Positions 44,248 through 52,784 of a stretch of 64,000 bases of DNA are shown in pieces (position 1 is the stretch's first letter; every line of letters begins with the position of its first letter). The notes beneath the pieces are model-generated. The model worked only from the letters and a program-made list of their open reading frames with translations, was not told where the DNA came from and did not search any database. The stretch covers positions 1 through 64,000 of the forward strand of contig JAPZTJ010000029.1 in the NCBI GenBank assembly GCA_027532555.1. Direction: 5' to 3'. Source of the stretch: Aquidulcibacter sp. GTDB lineage: Bacteria; Pseudomonadota; Alphaproteobacteria; Caulobacterales; Aquidulcibacteraceae. The position numbers and the translations under genes are program-made.

Positions 44248-46512
44248 CTATGCCGGAACGAGATAAAGGCCAGCAAGTGGTGGCAGGGTCAGGACGATGG
44301 AGGCCGGTTGGCCATTGAAGGGCACTGCTTCGGCCTCAACTTGGTTTGGACCGTCAAAATTGGACCCGTCATAGGCGGAGGAGTCCGTGTTCAGAATCAC
44401 CTTCCAAGCCCCGCCATGAGGCACGCCCACCCGATACTCAACACGCGGTACCGGTGTCATATTGATGAGGGCGAGAATTTTCTCTGAGCGATCATGATTC
44501 CAGCGCAAGAAGGCAAAAACCGAAACATCGGCGGCGTCTGCTTGCACCCATTCAAAGCCTGATGGGTCACAATCGCGCTGGTGCAGGGCAGGGGTGGACC
44601 GATAGAGATTGTTCAAGTCCCGGACCAGTGACTGAATGCCCTTGTGGCTTGGCTGATCTAACAAGTGCCAATCAAGGCTGCCTTCATGATTCCACTCAGC
44701 GACTTGGCCAAATTCCGCCCCCATAAACAACAGCTTCTTGCCGGGATGGGCCCACATCAACGCATAATAGGCGCGTAAGTTCGCGTAACGCTGCCAATCA
44801 TCCCCGGGCATGCGCGAGAAGATAGAGCCTTTGCCGTGAACGACTTCATCATGGCTGAGTGCCAGCATGAAGTTCTCAGACCACGCATAGGCAAGCCCAA
44901 AGGTGATCTCACCATGGTGCCAAGCGCGGTGGATGGGGTCGCGGCTCATATATTGAAGCGTGTCATGCATCCAGCCGAGGTTCCACTTGAACCCAAAGCC
45001 AAGCCCACCGTCATAGGTTGGCTTACAAACACCAGCCCAGGCGGTGGATTCTTCGGCCACCATCATGATGCCATCGGCTTCGCCATAGCACATCTCATTG
45101 AGACGACGCATAAATTGGACGGCTTCTAAATTGATATTGCCGCCGTAAATATTGGGGATCCATTCGCCATCGGCACGGGAATAGTCGAGGTAAAGCATCG
45201 AGCTGACCGCATCGACGCGTAGACCGTCAATCTTGAAGCGGTCGAGCCAAAACAGGGCCGATGAGACAAGAAAATTGACAACTTCGGGCTTGGTGAAGTC
45301 ATAAATATTGGTCTTCCAATCGGGATGGAAACCAAGGCGCGGATCGGCATGTTCATAGAGCGCCGTACCATCAAATCGGTTCAAGCCATGGCCGTCAATC
45401 GGGAAATGGGCCGGAACAAAGTCGCACAGGACGCCAATTTCAGCTGCGTGCAAGCGGGCGACAAGGTCACGAAACTCGTTCGCGGTGCCAAAACGGCTGG
45501 TGGCGGCAAACAGCCCAACTGGCTGATAGCCCCAAGATCCGTCAAAAGGATATTCGCTTAGGGGCATGAATTGGACATGGGTGAAGCCCATGTCGCGGAC
45601 ATAGGGGATCAGCCAATCGCCGAGTTCTGCATAAGTAAGCGGGCGATTGCCTTCTTCAGGCTTACGCCGGAAAGAGCCTGCATGAACTTCATAGACCGAG
45701 ATGGCCGCATCGAGACCATGGCGACTATGGCGTGTTCTCAGCCAATCTTGGTCTGTGTCCACGCTTTTAGGCGGGTCTACCAAGCGGCTGGCGTTGGCGG
45801 GGCGAAGCTCTGCCGCCTGTCCAAATGGGTCCGACTTCAAAGGCTGAAGATCGCCGTTTGCGCCGATGATCTCGTATTTATAGATGTCGTTGGCAGAAAG
45901 GCCGGGGATGAAAATCTCCCAAATGCCAGCATCATGGAGCTTGCGCATGATGTGGCGACGTCCATCCCAATTATTGAACGGGCCAACCACCGACACCCGC
46001 TGGGCCGCAGGGGCCCAGACGGCAAAGGCAAAGCCTTCGACATGATCTAGGGTGACCCGACGTGCGCCCAGACATTCCCAAGCCCGCCAAAGCTGGCCTT
46101 GGCGAAAGCGCAAAATTTCTTTCGTGCTTAAAACGCCGGCAAACCGATAGGGGTCCTCAAGGCGGACGACTTCGCCATCCCAGTTCGCCAGATAATGATA
46201 AGAAAGTGGCTGCTTCTTGGGTTGGGCAATTTGGGCCACAAACAGTCCGTCTGGATGCACCTTGGTCATGCTGATCGAGAGCTTTTGACCCTCGCAAATC
46301 AAGGTGACCTCATCGGCTGCCGGCAGAAAGCAGCGCACCAAAATCTCGCGTGTGCCATCATCAACATGCGGGCCCAAGAAGGCGAATGGGTTCGCGTGAG
46401 TTCCCTCTATCAAGGCCAACACGTCGTTCTGATCCGCCAGTGCAGGACCCAAAGCCGCTGCGCCGTTTGAAGGTGCCTTTTGTGCTTTTGCCCGGGTCGT
46501 CTTTGGGGCCAT
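44248..46512 (-). CDS. glgB: 1,4-alpha-glucan branching enzyme GlgB
   Basis: This 754-residue GH13 branching enzyme creates alpha-1,6 branches in glycogen. There are two CBM48-like N-terminal modules (first about 30-120 with NPFAFLGPHVDDGTREILVR, second about 130-230 with FAVWAPAAQRVSVVGPFNNWDGR), then the catalytic barrel: LCDFVPAHFP, nucleophile in KIDGLRVDAVSSMLYLDYSR, acid/base in IMMVAEESTAWAG, and LALSHDEVVHGKGS. The C-terminus has GSLDWHLLD and a beta domain. Length is typical of the long GlgB form. Its ATG overlaps the stop of the hexR-like gene (TAATG), showing coupling. glgA, glgC and glgP are not in the window. Confidence 0.96.
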   Translation of the reverse strand: MAPKTTRAKAQKAPSNGAAALGPALADQNDVLALIEGTHANPFAFLGPHVDDGTREILVRCFLPAADEVTLICEGQKLSISMTKVHPDGLFVAQIAQPKKQPLSYHYLANWDGEVVRLEDPYRFAGVLSTKEILRFRQGQLWRAWECLGARRVTLDHVEGFAFAVWAPAAQRVSVVGPFNNWDGRRHIMRKLHDAGIWEIFIPGLSANDIYKYEIIGANGDLQPLKSDPFGQAAELRPANASRLVDPPKSVDTDQDWLRTRHSRHGLDAAISVYEVHAGSFRRKPEEGNRPLTYAELGDWLIPYVRDMGFTHVQFMPLSEYPFDGSWGYQPVGLFAATSRFGTANEFRDLVARLHAAEIGVLCDFVPAHFPIDGHGLNRFDGTALYEHADPRLGFHPDWKTNIYDFTKPEVVNFLVSSALFWLDRFKIDGLRVDAVSSMLYLDYSRADGEWIPNIYGGNINLEAVQFMRRLNEMCYGEADGIMMVAEESTAWAGVCKPTYDGGLGFGFKWNLGWMHDTLQYMSRDPIHRAWHHGEITFGLAYAWSENFMLALSHDEVVHGKGSIFSRMPGDDWQRYANLRAYYALMWAHPGKKLLFMGAEFGQVAEWNHEGSLDWHLLDQPSHKGIQSLVRDLNNLYRSTPALHQRDCDPSGFEWVQADAADVSVFAFLRWNHDRSEKILALINMTPVPRVEYRVGVPHGGAWKVILNTDSSAYDGSNFDGPNQVEAEAVPFNGQPASIVLTLPPLAGLYLVPA

Positions 46513-47381
46513 TAGCGCGCATCCTCATAAAAAGTCGTGTCGTCCAAGCTGGCCTTTTGCGCGCTCTGCCGGTCCCGACGTCGTGCGTCAGCATAGGCAT
46601 TTTCGCGCTGCGACTGCAGCATTTCGGAATCTGCTTGCGAAAAATGTCCGCTTTTGGAAAGCCGCGCCTCGATCCCAAGACGGATGGCCTCAATGACTGC
46701 CGCATAGGCTAGGAAGTCGCTCAAGCCGATATCAAATTGGCCAAGAGCAATGGTAGCAGGCAAGCCCGCATGGCCGATCAGAGCAACCCGCCCACCTTGT
46801 GCGCAAATATCTTTAAGGCTTTGCTCTACCTCTGGGATCCGCTCGCTCGACTTCAGTGCGATCACCAAAACGCTGTCGCGGCGCCCACTAATGTCTGCTG
46901 TGGTTTGATCGGACACTTCTAGCCCACAGCTGCGCAACGCGCCCACCAGCGTGTCCGCAAACAAGGTTTCTGCGCCAGAATGGAGCACGATGATTCGCCC
47001 GCTGCCGGCGCAAATCTCCAAAAGCGTATCAATCTCATCAAGGGCTAGGCCAGCACCCTTTTGTCCAAGGGTCTTTGTGACCTGCTCAAAGAGCGCCTGT
47101 CCAAGGCCACTTGGGCCCTTCACATGCGGGTTCTGCCGGCTCATGGACAAGGTGCGACGCTCTAGGTCGCGCGCAAGGCTGAGCTTGAAATCCATAAAGC
47201 CCATGCAACCAATCGCCTTACAAAAGCGCATAATCGTAGGCTCTGAGACATCGGCGCGCTCTGCCAGATCGGCGATCGACATTTCAACCACCACCGTGGG
47301 GCGGCCCAGAACAAAGCGGGCTACACGCTGCTCAGACGGGCGTAGTTCGGCAAGATGAGAATCGATCTGACTGATGATCAT
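46512..47381 (-). CDS. hexR: RpiR/HexR-family transcriptional regulator
   Basis: This 289-residue regulator has an N-terminal RpiR helix-turn-helix (SIADLAERADVSEPTIMRFCKAIGCMGFMDFKLSLARDL, about residues 35-73) and a SIS sugar-phosphate domain (IIVLHSGAETLFAD, VLVIALKSSERIPEVEQSL). Length and HTH match HexR, which represses glucose and Entner-Doudoroff genes and is released by 2-keto-3-deoxy-6-phosphogluconate. Lying next to glgB and divergent from the importer/ED operon, it is well placed to control both. The palindrome at 47474 is its candidate site. Function as HexR rather than another RpiR protein is a reasoned inference. Confidence 0.8.
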   Translation of the reverse strand: MIISQIDSHLAELRPSEQRVARFVLGRPTVVVEMSIADLAERADVSEPTIMRFCKAIGCMGFMDFKLSLARDLERRTLSMSRQNPHVKGPSGLGQALFEQVTKTLGQKGAGLALDEIDTLLEICAGSGRIIVLHSGAETLFADTLVGALRSCGLEVSDQTTADISGRRDSVLVIALKSSERIPEVEQSLKDICAQGGRVALIGHAGLPATIALGQFDIGLSDFLAYAAVIEAIRLGIEARLSKSGHFSQADSEMLQSQRENAYADARRRDRQSAQKASLDDTTFYEDAR

Positions 47382-47473
47382 CGCTTTTTTCCCTCCCGCC
47401 CTTTGGTTGCTGACTTGATTTATACGAATATTCTGCGCCCAATGCCAGCCTTGAACGCGTGTTGCGCAGGTTT

Positions 47474-47488
47474 TGTAGTTTTGCTACA
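47474..47488. promoter_or_regulatory. Candidate HexR/RpiR operator
   Basis: TGTAGTTTTGCTACA has perfect TGTAG/CTACA arms around TTTTG, close to the TGTAAT-ATTACA form known for HexR sites. It lies in the 319-base gap between the divergent hexR-like and malK genes, which otherwise holds only promoter-like AT-rich sequence (TTGATTTATACGAATATT, near 47415). Confidence 0.55.
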
Positions 47489-47700
47489 TCAAATGTGCAA
47501 TACCAAAATCAAAGAACGGCAGGGCGACCCTACACAGGGCGGAAACTGCAGTCGGGGAGAGAAAAAGACCTAGTCGGGTGTTTATCTTGGCTTGGGACCG
47601 ATATTTGCCTTAACGGCAAAGGCTTGTCGGTTCGATAAATGGGTCCTCCGCGACTGAAATTTTCCTGCGTCCGCCACTAAAGCATGGGCAGGACAGCGGC

Positions 47701-48813
47701 ATGGCAGGCATCACTTTTGAAACCGTCGCAAAGCGATATGGCGAAACGGATGTCATCAGAAACCTTTCTCTCGACATCAAAGATGGTGAGTTCATGGTTC
47801 TGGTTGGGCCATCGGGATGTGGCAAGTCGACCGCCCTGCGGATGATTGCGGGCCTCGAATCGGTCTCAGCGGGCCAATTAAAAATTGCAGATCGGGTGGT
47901 CAATGATTTGAAGCCCAAAGACCGTGATGTCGCCATGGTGTTTCAATCCTATGCCCTTTACCCACATATGACGGTTCGCCAGAACGTCGCCTTTGGTCTT
48001 GAAGTGCGCAAAATGCCCAAGGCCGAAATTGAAAAGCGCGTTCAAGAAGCTTCGGCCATTTTGGGCCTCGACCCGTATCTGGACCGCAAGCCAAAGGCGC
48101 TGTCAGGTGGTCAGCGGCAACGTGTGGCGTTGGGCCGTGCGATTGTTCGCGACCCTTCAGTCTTTTTGTTCGACGAACCCTTATCAAATCTCGACGCTAA
48201 GTTGCGGACGGGCATGCGGGCAGAGATTTCGCGTTTGCAGAAGCGCCTAGGCACCACCGCCGTATACGTGACCCACGACCAAACCGAAGCGATGACCATG
48301 GGCGATCGGATTGCGGTCTTGGCACCATTGGCAGAGGCAGGCGACAGCAATCTAATGCAAGTCGGCACGCCTCTGGAACTTTATCACCGACCCAGCAGTG
48401 TTTTTGTGGCTCGCTTCATTGGTGCGCCCAGCATGTCGATTTTGACGACCCATTTGGCAGGGCGCGCGATTTCCCATGCAGCCTCGCCTGGCTTCGCCAT
48501 GCCAGAGCGTTGGGAGCCATCTAGCCAAGTCGGTGACAGCGTCCTGCTCGGCTTCCGGCCTGAGGACGTCCGTCTGGTCGGCCAAAATAGCTTTGTGGAG
48601 GCTGCCCATTTCAAGGGTCGGGTGGAAATGGTCGAAACTTTGGGGCACGAGGTCCTAACCCATCTCGACGTTGACGGTGCCACTTTAATCGCGAAGAGCC
48701 ATGGTGAAGCGCCCCTCCCGAAACTGGGCGAAATGGTCGAAGTTGAGGCTGATTTGAGCAAGGCTCACTTCTTTGATGTGTCGACAAACTTGCGCCTGAC
48801 CGAGAAGGCTTAA
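47701..48813 (+). CDS. malK: Maltose-type ABC transporter ATPase MalK
   Basis: This 370-residue ABC ATPase is of the MalK/UgpC group. It has Walker A GPSGCGKST, Q-loop VFQSYALYPHMTVRQNVAFGL, signature LSGGQRQRVALGRAIVR, Walker B VFLFDEPLSNLD and the H-loop YVTHDQTEAM, then a C-terminal TOBE regulatory domain (SVLLGFRPEDVRL). It powers the importer made by the next three genes. ATG 47701 is the first start in the frame. Starch/glycogen genes on both sides make maltodextrin the likely substrate; trehalose and glycerol-phosphate importers share this type, so the substrate is inferred from context. Confidence 0.88.
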   Translation: MAGITFETVAKRYGETDVIRNLSLDIKDGEFMVLVGPSGCGKSTALRMIAGLESVSAGQLKIADRVVNDLKPKDRDVAMVFQSYALYPHMTVRQNVAFGLEVRKMPKAEIEKRVQEASAILGLDPYLDRKPKALSGGQRQRVALGRAIVRDPSVFLFDEPLSNLDAKLRTGMRAEISRLQKRLGTTAVYVTHDQTEAMTMGDRIAVLAPLAEAGDSNLMQVGTPLELYHRPSSVFVARFIGAPSMSILTTHLAGRAISHAASPGFAMPERWEPSSQVGDSVLLGFRPEDVRLVGQNSFVEAAHFKGRVEMVETLGHEVLTHLDVDGATLIAKSHGEAPLPKLGEMVEVEADLSKAHFFDVSTNLRLTEKA

Positions 48814-48816
48814 GCG

Positions 48817-50103
48817 ATGGCCTCACACGAAAGTCACGGGGGATCACCCACCAAACGAACATTTCTTGCGGCCTCGCTAGGTCTGTCAGGCGCAGCGCTA
48901 TTGGCGGCGTGCGGTAAATCCGCAGATAGTAGGCACCCGGCACTGGTGGTTTGGCATGCGTATCGTGGGCGCGAGAAATCAGCCCTTGAGGAAGTGGCAG
49001 CGCTTTATTCAGCCCAAGTTGCCGGAAAGGCCCGCCCTGTCCGCTGTGTTGGCGTGCCCAATGATGCCTTCGCGGACAAGCTTTCTGCAGCGGTGCCCCG
49101 CGGGAAGGGGCCAGACTTATTTATCTTTTCCCACGACCGCTTGGGCGGTTGGGTCGAAAGCGGCAAAACTGTTGCACCGATCGATTTCTTCCTGAGTGAC
49201 GAAGATCGTCAAGGCTTTTTGCCGGGCATGCTGGATGCCACGACCTATAAAGGCGTAACCTATGCTTTGCCGCTGAATTTTAAATCAGCGGCTCTGATCT
49301 ATAACAAAAAGATGGTGCCCAATCCGCCGCGCACCACCAAAGAGCTTGTCGAGATTGCGACCAAGCTGACGGATAAAGGTCGCGGTCGATTTGGCTTTGC
49401 CTATGCCTATGACGATTATTTCTTCCATGCCGGCATTGGCAATGGGTTTGGCGGCGGTGCTTTTAATGCAGCAGGCGATTTGATCTTGAATGATCCTGCC
49501 AATGTCGCGGCCTCTGATCTGGTACGCAAGTGGCGATCTGAACTCAATCTCTTACCAGATGATCCCGCCAACTCTCTTGTGACGGCCCTATTCAATGAAG
49601 AGCGCGCTGCGATGGTTATGAGTGGGCCGTGGTTCTTAAGCGAGGCGTCTAAGTCGATTGATTTGGGTATTGCGGTTCTGCCAATGATATCTGAAGCCGA
49701 TGATAAGCCAATGCGGCCCTGGATGACGATTGAGGCCATCTATCTGGCTGCGGGTACGGCAGACGAACATGAGGCCTGGCAATTCGCAAAGTTTCTCGCA
49801 GGCCCACAGGCTTCTGCCATTATGGCGCAAAAGGGCGGGCAATTGCCGGCCTCGCAGGCGGCCTATAGCGTCCCTGCCATTGCCAACGACCCCATCATCT
49901 CCGCCTTTAAGGCCCAAGGTGCTTTGGCCGTTCCTATGCCTAATCTGCCAGAGATGACGCTGGTTTGGTCACCCGCTGACAAAGCGATGAAGCGGTTCAC
50001 CAAAATGGAAACAACCTCCAAATCGGCCTGGAATGATTGTCAGACAGAGGTTCAGGCGGCCATCGATGCCTTGCGGGCTTCCCAAGCTGGGGGGCGGGCA
50101 TGA
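48817..50103 (+). CDS. malE: ABC transporter sugar-binding protein (lipoprotein), MalE-like
   Basis: This 428-residue solute-binding protein has an N-terminal signal with KRTFLAAS and a lipobox LLAAC (Cys32), so it should be membrane-anchored on the periplasmic side. The mature part shows the family-1 sugar-binding pattern: ALVVWHAYRGREKSALEEVAALY, GPDLFIFSHDRLGGWVESG, YALPLNFKSAALIYNKKMVPNPP, AMVMSGPWFLSEA and AWQFAKFLAGPQASAIMA. It delivers a maltodextrin-like sugar to MalF/MalG. It starts 3 bases behind malK. Confidence 0.85.
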   Translation: MASHESHGGSPTKRTFLAASLGLSGAALLAACGKSADSRHPALVVWHAYRGREKSALEEVAALYSAQVAGKARPVRCVGVPNDAFADKLSAAVPRGKGPDLFIFSHDRLGGWVESGKTVAPIDFFLSDEDRQGFLPGMLDATTYKGVTYALPLNFKSAALIYNKKMVPNPPRTTKELVEIATKLTDKGRGRFGFAYAYDDYFFHAGIGNGFGGGAFNAAGDLILNDPANVAASDLVRKWRSELNLLPDDPANSLVTALFNEERAAMVMSGPWFLSEASKSIDLGIAVLPMISEADDKPMRPWMTIEAIYLAAGTADEHEAWQFAKFLAGPQASAIMAQKGGQLPASQAAYSVPAIANDPIISAFKAQGALAVPMPNLPEMTLVWSPADKAMKRFTKMETTSKSAWNDCQTEVQAAIDALRASQAGGRA

Positions 50104-51905
50104 AACGTAATCTAAGCGCTGTATTCTTTGCCCTGTTGGTCGTTATATCCGGGGCTTTATTCTTTCTCCAACAAGCCGCCCAGCATCGCGATCAAGCCGC
50201 GGCGGGCGCTATTGCGCTGGCCACCGCTTCTGATTTGGCCAACCTTGGCTCAAAAGGCCTAGAAGCGGGCTTGAGCGAGCAAGTCGTCGGCACCATGATG
50301 GCAGATGTGCTCAAGCGCTCTGGCCGGGAGGGGGACCGTTTTCGCCTTGTCCTGCGAAACACCAAGCAATTATCTGCCAGCAATTGGCCGGGCGACGCCG
50401 CGCCACGCCCTTTGGAAATCAGCGAAAAGCCTCTGTTCGATTTGATTCTGGGCTTGCCTGTGGCTGGGGCGAAGCTTGACCCCACCGCCGAAGGGGCCCG
50501 TGCGGCCGCACCGCTGGTCGTGGCTGAACAACGCGTTGGCATGGTCGAGATTATTCACACGTCACAGGTCGCTGGGCCGCCTCTGATTTCCCTGCTTCAG
50601 TGGGGAGCGATTGGTATGGGCGTGTTGGCCATCTTGGGTCTTGCCCTTGTCCAACCAAAGTTGGGCGCGTGGGCGGGTGTGGTTCTGCCCCTTGGTGTAG
50701 CTTTCGTAATTGGGCAATTGACTGGGGCTAATTTGGCCAGCACGGCTCAAATACTGCTCGATCATCTCAACACCACCGCGCGCGCTGTGGATGAAGCCAT
50801 GCGGGCGGTAGCTGTTTCAAACGGTGTTGCGCTTACGGGTGATGCCATTCGTCTCGACACAGCACGAGTTGCCGGTGCGGTAGATGGGGCGGCGCTCAAC
50901 ACATCGCTCCTTTTCCTAGGTGGACTTGGTGCCATCATTGGGGCCTTTATTAGCTTTGGCGCAGCCTCTTCCACCTGGCGTGCGCTGAAAGAAAACCCCA
51001 CTGCCTATGTTTATGTCGCGCCAGCCTTGATTGGCATGTTAGCGCTGGCCTTCTTCCCCTTCCTCTATGGCTTTGTTCTGTCCTTCACAGACACGACTTT
51101 GTTGAACCAAGGGGCTAGCTGGAGTGATCGCTGGGTAGGGCTGGCAAACTACGCGAGCATCTTGGGCGACTTTAACTTTGGCGGGGCCGGTGCCGCGGTT
51201 AACTATCAGAACTTTTATTGGACCCTTGGTGTCACCATTGTTTGGACCGTTTCAAACGTTGTTCTTGGGGTGGCAATTGGCCTCGGGATGGCGTTGTTGC
51301 TCAACATCAAGGGGCTACGCGGGGTTGCGATTTATCGCACGCTTTTGATCCTGCCTTGGGCCATTCCAAATTATATTACCGCCTTGACGTGGAAAGGGAT
51401 GTTCCACCCGCAATTTGGCGCAATCAATCAAGCCATCCAAGCTTTTGGCGGGCAACCCGTGCAGTGGTTTGATGCTGTGGGGCCCAGCTTCGTTACAGGC
51501 CTTGCCACCAATGTGTGGCTGTCCTTCCCCTTCATGATGGTGGTGGCGCTTGGTGCACTACAAGCTGTCGATGAAGATATGTATGAGGCGGCCCGCATTG
51601 ATGGGGCTTCGCCTTGGCAGCAATTCTGGTTGATCACCTTGCCAAGCCTGCGGCCCGCCCTTTTGCCCGCCATTATCGTCTCGGTGGTTTGGACGTTTAA
51701 CATGTTCAATGTGATTTATCTGGTCAGCGCCGGCCAACCCTCGGGGGCCAATGAGATCCTCGTGACACGCGCTTACCGGATCGCGTTTGAAGAATATCGT
51801 TACGGCTATGCCGCAGCTTATTCGGTCGTGATTTTCCTGATTTTGCTGATTTATGGCGTGTTCCAGATCCGCGCGACTTCCGCCACGGAGGCCAATAACA
51901 AATGA
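50100..51905 (+). CDS. malF: ABC transporter permease MalF-like, with N-terminal extension
   Basis: This 601-residue permease is longer than common MalF (about 300-510). The C-terminal third (about 370-590) is the classical BPD_transp_1 domain with the EAA loop EAARIDGASPWQQFWLITLPSLRPA. In front lies about 320 residues: a transmembrane helix (5-27), a periplasmic region with MMADVLKRSGREGDRFRLVL and VVAEQRVGMVEIIHTSQV, three or more helices and a second periplasmic part (LASTAQILLDHLNTTARAVDEAMRAVAVSNG) that looks like a sensor or cache-type domain. ATG 50100 overlaps the malE stop. It forms the pore with MalG. Confidence 0.88.
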   Translation: MKRNLSAVFFALLVVISGALFFLQQAAQHRDQAAAGAIALATASDLANLGSKGLEAGLSEQVVGTMMADVLKRSGREGDRFRLVLRNTKQLSASNWPGDAAPRPLEISEKPLFDLILGLPVAGAKLDPTAEGARAAAPLVVAEQRVGMVEIIHTSQVAGPPLISLLQWGAIGMGVLAILGLALVQPKLGAWAGVVLPLGVAFVIGQLTGANLASTAQILLDHLNTTARAVDEAMRAVAVSNGVALTGDAIRLDTARVAGAVDGAALNTSLLFLGGLGAIIGAFISFGAASSTWRALKENPTAYVYVAPALIGMLALAFFPFLYGFVLSFTDTTLLNQGASWSDRWVGLANYASILGDFNFGGAGAAVNYQNFYWTLGVTIVWTVSNVVLGVAIGLGMALLLNIKGLRGVAIYRTLLILPWAIPNYITALTWKGMFHPQFGAINQAIQAFGGQPVQWFDAVGPSFVTGLATNVWLSFPFMMVVALGALQAVDEDMYEAARIDGASPWQQFWLITLPSLRPALLPAIIVSVVWTFNMFNVIYLVSAGQPSGANEILVTRAYRIAFEEYRYGYAAAYSVVIFLILLIYGVFQIRATSATEANNK

Positions 51906-52780
51906 CGTCATCCGATCAAAAGCGCGCGCCCCTTTGGCTACATCCTATTTTGATACTCATCACGCTGTTTGCACTCTATCCGGTTTTCTGGGTCTTGGCG
52001 TTGGCGTTCTCAGGCACCCAGAATATTGGCTTGGCGGACTTGCCAGCCAATCCTGGCTTTTGGGATCGTATGCGGGCGGCAACGCCGGTACCGGCCCAAT
52101 GGTCAATGGAAAACTTTGTCGGCGTCTTGCGCGATCAGCCCTTCCTTCAATGGATGCTGAACAGCTTGTTGGTTGCGGCACTGACCACCGTGTTTGGCGT
52201 CGCTTTGGCTTGTTCGGCCGGCTATGCCTTCTCGCGCTTTCGCTTCAAGGGCCGCGAAACGGGCATGACCTTATTCCTCGTCACCCAAATGTTTCCGGGC
52301 ACCCTGATGCTGATCCCGCTCTATGTGATCATTGTGGATTGGCTGGATCTCGACAATTCGATTTGGGCTCTGGTGATTGTCTATTCAGTTACCGCCATTC
52401 CGTTTTGTGTGTGGATGTTGAAGGGCTATTTCGACTCCATCCCCATCGAGATTGAAGAAAGCGCGATCATGGACGGATGTTCCCCGTCACGCATTTTCTT
52501 TCAAATCGTCTTGCCTTTGGCTCGACCCGCCGTTGCCGTGACGGCTCTATTCAGCTTCATGACGGCGTGGAACGAGTTCATCCTCGCGGCCACCTTTATG
52601 GATGAAGAGGCGCTTTATACGGCCCCGGTGGGCTTAAGGTTCTTCGTCAGCGAATATTCCTCTCAATGGGGCTATTTCGCTGCGGGTTCTATCTTGGTTT
52701 CCCTGCCGGTAGTTGCCCTATTCTTGATGTTGCAAAGGTTCCTTGTGTCAGGCCTAACAGCCGGTGGGGTGAAGGGGTGA
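51902..52780 (+). CDS. malG: ABC transporter permease MalG-like
   Basis: This 292-residue inner-membrane permease has six helices and the EAA loop EESAIMDGCSPSRIFFQIVLPLARPAV. The N-terminus ILITLFALYPVFWVLALAFSG and the ending FLMLQRFLVSGLTAGGVKG are typical of MalG. The final LTAGGVKG tail probably reaches towards the ATPase dimer. It overlaps malF by 4 bases (ATGA). Confidence 0.92.
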   Translation: MTSSDQKRAPLWLHPILILITLFALYPVFWVLALAFSGTQNIGLADLPANPGFWDRMRAATPVPAQWSMENFVGVLRDQPFLQWMLNSLLVAALTTVFGVALACSAGYAFSRFRFKGRETGMTLFLVTQMFPGTLMLIPLYVIIVDWLDLDNSIWALVIVYSVTAIPFCVWMLKGYFDSIPIEIEESAIMDGCSPSRIFFQIVLPLARPAVAVTALFSFMTAWNEFILAATFMDEEALYTAPVGLRFFVSEYSSQWGYFAAGSILVSLPVVALFLMLQRFLVSGLTAGGVKG

Positions 52781-52784
52781 TCTG

